A stretch of DNA of 9,319 nucleotides from positions 1 through 9,319 of the forward strand of contig JAUXJB010000050.1 of the NCBI GenBank assembly GCA_030624945.1, in the 5' to 3' direction. This document shows, piece after piece, positions 5,805 through 9,319 of this stretch. Below the pieces are notes generated by a model that made no database searches, was not told where the DNA came from, and saw only the letters and a list, made by a program, of their open reading frames with translations. Made by a program: the position numbers and the translations under genes. The DNA is from Deltaproteobacteria bacterium (GTDB lineage: Bacteria > Myxococcota_A > UBA9160 > SZUA-336). The stretch's first letter is position 1, and every line of letters starts with the position of its first letter.

Positions 5805-6904
5805 GGCTCGTCCGCGTCTGCCGGCTCGCTCACCCAGCGAGCGGGCAACAGGGCGCGTACCTCCGCCCGCAGCTCCTCGAAGCTGCGATCGAAACGGGCG
5901 GCCTGCTCGCCCTCGAGCGCGGGTGTCCCCCTGGCAACGGCATCGCTCGAGATCACTCCGAGCGTGAGGAGACCGCGCTTGAGCGCCGCCAGGCTGCGCT
6001 TGCCGCCACCGGGGAAGGTATAGGCGGCCCGATAGCTGGCGAAGATCTGCTTCATCTCGCTCATCAGCTCGGCGTCGCCGGCACTTGCCACCTGCCAGGC
6101 CCGCTGCCACTCCCGTGGCCAGAGGTTGGCGGGACCCGCGACCACACCGGTCGGGAGCAGATCGTGCAGGAGGAAGCGGTTCCAGTGCTCGCCGAGCCTC
6201 CCCCAGAGGCCGCGCCGCGGGCGCATCATCTCCAGGATGTAGAGGGCGTCACCGACGTAGATTCCGAAATCCCCCAGGTCGCGGAACTGCCGGGCCGCCT
6301 TGGTGTAGTGCCCGAGCCTGCGCGGCGGGGCGGATACCTTGATCCCGCGCACGAAGTCCAGCCTGCTCAGACTCTTGACGACCGCGGTTCGCAGGTGCGA
6401 GTCCGGACCGACGGCGATGTCGGCGTTGTCGTAGAGGAAGATCGGGAGGCGCGCGTCTCGCTCGTCGAGCAGGTTCGCAACGTCCCGCCGCAGAAACCGC
6501 ACTGGATCCGCGACATCCGCGATCGCCAGGGGCGCGATCACCCCGGCGTGCGCGCCCACTTCCAGCGCGAGCTCCAGCGTCTCGAGCGTCTCCGCCGCGT
6601 TCGGGGCGGTCAAGCCCACCCAGACCTCCACCTCGCGGTGCCCGCGCTGAACGAGGCGCACATTCTGCTTCCTGGCCTCCTCGACGGCGATCCGGATCAC
6701 CCGGTGGCGTCGCTCTTGATCGAGCCGGTTCCACTCGCCCGTGGTCCCCATCGCGAAGATCACGTCCGCACCACGTCCCGACTGCATCAGGAAGCGAATC
6801 AGCCGGCGCTGGTCCGGCTCGATGGGCTCGCCTCCCGGGTCGAGGATCGTCACGCAGGGGATCGAAAGCCCGCGCCTCGGGGAGAAGCCCTCCAACGTCC
6901 TCAC
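5801..6904 (-). CDS. DapA/NanA-superfamily (dihydrodipicolinate synthase-like) lyase/aldolase
   Basis: A member of the class I pyruvate-type lyase family (DapA, NanA, KDG aldolase), TIM barrels that use a Schiff-base lysine. With the GTG start it is 367 residues. Visible motifs: PCVTILD (16-22), the substrate carboxylate loop GTTGEWN (53-59, DapA GTTGE), PIFLYDN (154-160) with the catalytic Tyr (Y158), RGIKVS (186-191) with the Schiff-base Lys (K189), and IYVGDALYIL (215-224), matching the later SGDD strand. It exceeds the usual 290-310 residues through extra sequence at about 225-250 and a longer C-terminus. A TTG start at 6958 would add 18 Pro/Gly/Arg-rich residues and is less likely. It overlaps the kinase-isomerase ATG by four bases. 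The lysine and tyrosine argue for an active lyase, but the aldehyde or acceptor is unknown; lysine synthesis (DapA itself) is less likely given the divergence and neighbours. Confidence 0.87.
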   Translation of the reverse strand: MRTLEGFSPRRGLSIPCVTILDPGGEPIEPDQRRLIRFLMQSGRGADVIFAMGTTGEWNRLDQERRHRVIRIAVEEARKQNVRLVQRGHREVEVWVGLTAPNAAETLETLELALEVGAHAGVIAPLAIADVADPVRFLRRDVANLLDERDARLPIFLYDNADIAVGPDSHLRTAVVKSLSRLDFVRGIKVSAPPRRLGHYTKAARQFRDLGDFGIYVGDALYILEMMRPRRGLWGRLGEHWNRFLLHDLLPTGVVAGPANLWPREWQRAWQVASAGDAELMSEMKQIFASYRAAYTFPGGGKRSLAALKRGLLTLGVISSDAVARGTPALEGEQAARFDRSFEELRAEVRALLPARWVSEPADADEP

Positions 6905-6906
6905 GG

Positions 6907-6924
6907 GGAGGAGTGTAAACCTCC
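6907..6924 (-). promoter_or_regulatory. Hairpin enclosing the only strong SD before the aldolase gene
   Basis: On the minus strand GGAGG (6924-6920), an 8-base loop and CCTCC (6911-6907) form a perfect 5-bp stem ending two bases before the GTG at 6904. The GGAGG is 15 bases from that start, too far for ordinary initiation, and would be masked in the stem. Either translation is controlled here or the true start is elsewhere. Confidence 0.35.
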
Positions 6925-6993
6925 GGGGGAGCCCGGGCGACCCGGGACCCCGACCCAAGACGAAGTCCTGGGTGGGCTCTCACCGGTCCTTAG

Positions 6994-7012
6994 CGGCCTA
7001 TCGGCCTATCGG
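6994..7012. repeat. 8-bp tandem repeat across the radical SAM stop codon
   Basis: CGGCCTAT occurs twice in a row (6994-7001, 7002-7009) followed by a partial CGG. The minus-strand TAG of the radical SAM gene lies inside the second copy. Losing one copy would leave the protein end unchanged. The rest of the 101-bp gap (6905-7005) shows only GC-rich sequence. Confidence 0.6.
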
Positions 7013-8028
7013 CGCGCAGAGGGCGCCTTGCCGCGCGGAGAGCTACTCTCGGGTCGCTCTCCTGAGCCTGGGAGAACGAGCTGGAGCGAAGCGGGCTCGC
7101 GGCCGCGAGCGCTCCCCTCCGGCAGACCCGTGCGCCTACGCAGGACGGCGACTCGCCGTCTCAGTCCGCGCTCCCAGCGCGGATCGACGTCGATCCCGCT
7201 CGCAAACAGGTGCCGGTAGAGGGGCAATTTTCGTGGCATGGCATCCGCGAGCCAGGCGAGAAAGTGGCGGCGACTGCCCGAGGCGAGGAACAGGGGACCC
7301 ACGGAGATCCACCTGGCTTCGTAGGCCTTGCTGCGACGGAACAGGAGCTCGAGATCCCGCGTGGCGTCGTTGATCGACGGCAGAATCGGCGAGGCGAGGA
7401 CACCGACGTCCAGCCCCGCCGCGGCCAGGGACTGAACGGTTCGGAGGCGGCGCTCGGGCGTGGGCGCCCCGGGATCGAGCCTGCGGGCCAGAGTCCGGTA
7501 GGGCGTGATCAGCGAGATTCCGATGTGCAGCCGCGAGCGGGCGTGGATGCGCCCCAGTAGCTCGATGTCGCGCGTGATGAGGGCAGATTTGGTCACGATT
7601 CCGATGTCGAGACCCCGGTAGCGCGCGAGGACCTCCAGGATCCCGCGCGTGAGCTCGTACCTCGCCTCGGCGGGCTGATAGGGATCGGTGGCTGTCCCTA
7701 CGGCTATGGGTCTGGCCCGCAGTCTGCGCTCCGTCGCCTCGGAGGCCAGCAACTCTGGCGAGCCCACCTTCACGAACACCTGACGCTCGAAGGCGAGCGG
7801 ATCGCGCTGGCCCAGGTACTCGTGGGTGTAGCGAGCGTAGCAGTAGCGGCAGCCGAAGGAGCAGCCGCGGTAGGGATTGATGGTCCAGCAGTCCGGCATG
7901 CGATCGGTGTTGCAGCGGTTGAGAACGTGCCGAGCTGCGAGTTCCGTGTACTGGACCCCGCCGCGCTCCGCGAGATCACTGCCGATCAGGGCCTGAATGC
8001 CGACGGATGGAGCAGGGGGAGCTCCCAT
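7006..8028 (-). CDS. SplB/Rv2578c-like radical SAM protein
   Basis: A 340-residue radical SAM protein of the COG1533 (spore photoproduct lyase-related) group. TINPYRGCSFGCRYCYAR (49-66) carries the CX3CX2C 4Fe-4S ligands C56, C60 and C63, in the NPYRGC context typical of the Rv2578c-type subgroup, and THEYLG follows. VGTATDPYQPAE (110-121) and SPILPSIND (213-221) are later conserved barrel motifs. The last 40 residues are Arg/Ser/Pro-rich and probably disordered. The substrate of this subgroup is not established as far as I know; DNA repair by analogy with SplB is only a guess. The ATG at 8028 has no SD and an in-frame stop lies about 36 bases upstream, so this is the only sensible start; a leaderless mRNA is possible. 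It sits 44 bp after a permease gene with no evident functional link. Confidence 0.9.
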   Translation of the reverse strand: MGAPPAPSVGIQALIGSDLAERGGVQYTELAARHVLNRCNTDRMPDCWTINPYRGCSFGCRYCYARYTHEYLGQRDPLAFERQVFVKVGSPELLASEATERRLRARPIAVGTATDPYQPAEARYELTRGILEVLARYRGLDIGIVTKSALITRDIELLGRIHARSRLHIGISLITPYRTLARRLDPGAPTPERRLRTVQSLAAAGLDVGVLASPILPSINDATRDLELLFRRSKAYEARWISVGPLFLASGSRRHFLAWLADAMPRKLPLYRHLFASGIDVDPRWERGLRRRVAVLRRRTGLPEGSARGREPASLQLVLPGSGERPESSSPRGKAPSARR

Positions 8029-8035
8029 AGGCGAG

Positions 8036-8064
8036 AGTTTCGCTTTAATTTCGCCTGATGTCTA
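8036..8064 (-). promoter_or_regulatory. Tentative promoter giving a leaderless radical SAM transcript
   Basis: On the minus strand TAGACA (8064-8059, 5/6 to -35 consensus), a 17-bp spacer and GAAACT (8041-8036, 3/6 to -10) would start transcription at or next to the ATG at 8028. This agrees with the missing SD. GCGAAA occurs at 8082-8077, 8054-8049 and 8043-8038; the last two are 11 bp apart, a possible operator-like spacing. Confidence 0.25.
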
Positions 8065-8072
8065 GCGCCCGA

Positions 8073-9098
8073 CTAGTTTCGCATCGCCCTGGGGTCGAGG
8101 GCATCCCGGAGGCCGTCGCCGAGCAGGTTGTAGGAGGTGACGGTTACGAAGATGGCGGCACCGGGGAACACGGCGAGCCACCAGGCGAAGGTATTGGCGC
8201 GGGACTCGGCCAGAATCGAGCCCCAGGTCACAAGATGTGCGGGCACCCCGATGCCGAGGAATGAGAGCCCCGACTCCGCCAGCACCGCGGTGGCGACCCC
8301 GAAGGCCATCGCCACCAGGACCGGCGCGAGTGCATTCGGGAGGATGTGCCTGAGCATGACGCGGCGGTCGCTCGCGCCGAGACTCTTGGCCGCCTCCACG
8401 AACTCCTGCTCGCGCACGCGCAGGAACTCGCTGCGGATGAAGCGTGCGATCCCCATCCAGCCGGTCAAGCCGAGGATCACCATGATCAGGTAGATCGACG
8501 GCGGGAAGATCGCCGCCACCGTGATCAGCAGGAAAAACGTCGGGATGCCGAGCATCATCTCGAGAAAGCGCGAGACGGCCATGTCCACCCAGCCGCCGTA
8601 GTAGCCGGCCAGGGCGCCGAACAGGATCCCGACCAGGGCCTGTATCGCGACCACCACGAGTCCGATCGTGAGCGAGATGCGCGTCCCGTGGATCATGCCG
8701 GCGGCCACGTCGCGGCCCAGCCGATCCGTCCCGAACCAGTGCTCGCCCGAGGGCTCCGCGAGCGTCTCGCCACGGAGATCCACCCGGGTAGGGGAGTGGG
8801 GGATCGGCGGCCACAGACTTTCATCCGCGCGCTCCTCCAGGCGCTTGAAGTCCGCGTTGGCCAGGGGAGCGGGCCAGCGCCGGATGCCCACGGCCACTCC
8901 GTACTCGATGAAGATGGGGAAGTACGCTTCCCCGTCGAGCCGCATGTAGTAGGGCTTGTCGTTCGCGATGAAATCCGCGCCGAGCGCCAGGAAGGCCATC
9001 GTGATGACCATCCAGAGGCTGACGATGGCGCTGCGATTGCTCCGCAGCTCGCGCCAGACGCGCGCCCATACACCCAGGGATCGCTCCACCTCGCTCAC
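8073..9098 (-). CDS. ABC transporter permease, YejE/DppC/OppC family
   Basis: A 341-residue inner-membrane permease of peptide/nickel-type ABC importers. An N-terminal membrane helix (about 22-44) is followed by a long periplasmic region with [18 protein letters not shown] (46-63) and [10 protein letters not shown] (94-103), both reminiscent of E. coli YejE (microcin C/oligopeptide uptake). The BPD_transp_1 domain starts at [11 protein letters not shown] (120-130) with about five further helices. The cytoplasmic EAA loop that docks on the ATPase is at about 232-251 ([11 protein letters not shown] ... HILPN). Length is normal. Its GTG start overlaps the TGA of the upstream permease (GTGA), with GGAG six bases before it, so the two are coupled. 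The binding protein and ATPase genes are not in the window. The cargo, probably an oligopeptide, is inferred from family only. Confidence 0.95.
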   Translation of the reverse strand: MSEVERSLGVWARVWRELRSNRSAIVSLWMVITMAFLALGADFIANDKPYYMRLDGEAYFPIFIEYGVAVGIRRWPAPLANADFKRLEERADESLWPPIPHSPTRVDLRGETLAEPSGEHWFGTDRLGRDVAAGMIHGTRISLTIGLVVVAIQALVGILFGALAGYYGGWVDMAVSRFLEMMLGIPTFFLLITVAAIFPPSIYLIMVILGLTGWMGIARFIRSEFLRVREQEFVEAAKSLGASDRRVMLRHILPNALAPVLVAMAFGVATAVLAESGLSFLGIGVPAHLVTWGSILAESRANTFAWWLAVFPGAAIFVTVTSYNLLGDGLRDALDPRAMRN

Positions 9099-9319
9099 CC
9101 GACGCTCCGTCCAAACCTGATGCGCGGATCGACCAGCACCAGCGCGATATCCGACAGCAGGATCCCGATCAGCGTGAGCGCGGAGCTCACACTCAGCAGA
9201 GCCAGGATCACCGGATAGTCCCGGGCCAGGACGGCCTGGTATCCGAGGAAACCGAGTCCGGGCAGCGAGAAGATCGTCTCGATGATCACGGAGCCACCGA
9301 TCAGCGCGGGCAGAATGCC
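9095..9319 (-). CDS. ABC transporter permease, YejB/DppB family, C-terminal part only
   Basis: Only the last 74 residues are in the window; the frame is open through the right edge, so the internal ATG or GTG codons here are not starts. [15 protein letters not shown] then ARDYPVI is the signature of the C-terminal periplasmic loop and helices of DppB/YejB permeases. The ending [11 protein letters not shown] matches the conserved DPRI(R/D)(Y/F) terminus. It pairs with the YejE-like permease encoded next, which it overlaps by four bases, to form the heterodimeric channel. Resemblance is closest, by eye, to YejB, consistent with its partner. Confidence 0.93.
   Translation of the reverse strand, partial: GILPALIGGSVIIETIFSLPGLGFLGYQAVLARDYPVILALLSVSSALTLIGILLSDIALVLVDPRIRFGRSVG

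Noticed and set aside
5805..6110. Upstream in-frame extension of the kinase-isomerase (102 more residues)
   Set aside because: It lies wholly within the aldolase gene and its sequence is Arg/Gly-rich noise; the ATG at 5804 starts exactly at the PfkB N-terminus and forms an ATGA overlap.
5735..7219. Plus-strand ORF of 494 codons opposite aldolase and radical SAM genes
   Set aside because: It spans two minus-strand genes with intact catalytic motifs and has a low-complexity, Arg/Pro/Gly-rich translation.
8346..9218. Plus-strand ORF of 290 codons, rich in His, Glu and Asp
   Set aside because: Antisense of the YejE-like permease; the His/Glu/Asp richness is the complement of hydrophobic codons.
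1..9319. CRISPR arrays, transposases, integrase sites, phage genes
   Set aside because: No direct-repeat array, terminal inverted repeats, target duplications or transposase/integrase motifs were visible; the tRNA has no duplicated 3' end nearby to suggest an attachment site.

Overview
The window is a GC-rich bacterial chromosomal segment, densely coded, with GTG as well as ATG starts and a strong G/C bias at third codon positions. Nothing in it marks a phage, plasmid or transposon. The gene set (YgfZ, a KdsD-like isomerase domain, a YejB/YejE-type transporter) suggests a Gram-negative bacterium. A myxobacterial or other deltaproteobacterial-type lineage would fit, but the taxonomic guess is weak.

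Layout from left to right. (1) A two-gene minus-strand unit: a MobA-like nucleotidyltransferase (932-1870) followed 27 bp later by a ygfZ folate-binding protein that runs off the left edge (1-904). (2) An intergenic stretch (1871-2214) with a complete tRNA-Ala(CGC) on the minus strand, a hairpin plus T-run and tentative promoters. (3) A plus-strand Hsp70/DnaK-family chaperone (2215-4173) with an unusual domain order: ATPase domain, about 140 residues of acidic helical sequence, substrate-binding beta domain, then a short basic tail and no C-terminal lid. (4) Converging on it with a 17-bp gap, a minus-strand pair overlapping by ATGA: a DapA/NanA-superfamily aldolase (5801-6904), then a single-chain fusion of a PfkB sugar kinase and a KdsD-like SIS isomerase (4191-5804). 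(5) Upstream on the same strand, a SplB/Rv2578c-like radical SAM protein (7006-8028), and two inner-membrane permeases of a YejB/YejE (DppB/DppC) peptide-type ABC transporter (8073-9098, and 9095 to the right edge, partial), which overlap by GTGA.

The most interesting parts are the aldolase plus kinase-isomerase pair and the rearranged Hsp70. A pyruvate-type aldolase, a PfkB kinase and an arabinose-5-phosphate-isomerase-type domain that keeps all four catalytic residues together suggest a short sugar-acid route. For example, Kdo could be cleaved to pyruvate and D-arabinose, the arabinose phosphorylated to D-arabinose 5-phosphate, and that isomerised to D-ribulose 5-phosphate. This is inference from family membership; the substrates are not shown by the sequence. 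The Hsp70 keeps its ATPase motifs, but the conserved hydrophobic linker and the lid are not where they are in DnaK, so it is probably a specialised chaperone rather than the housekeeping one.
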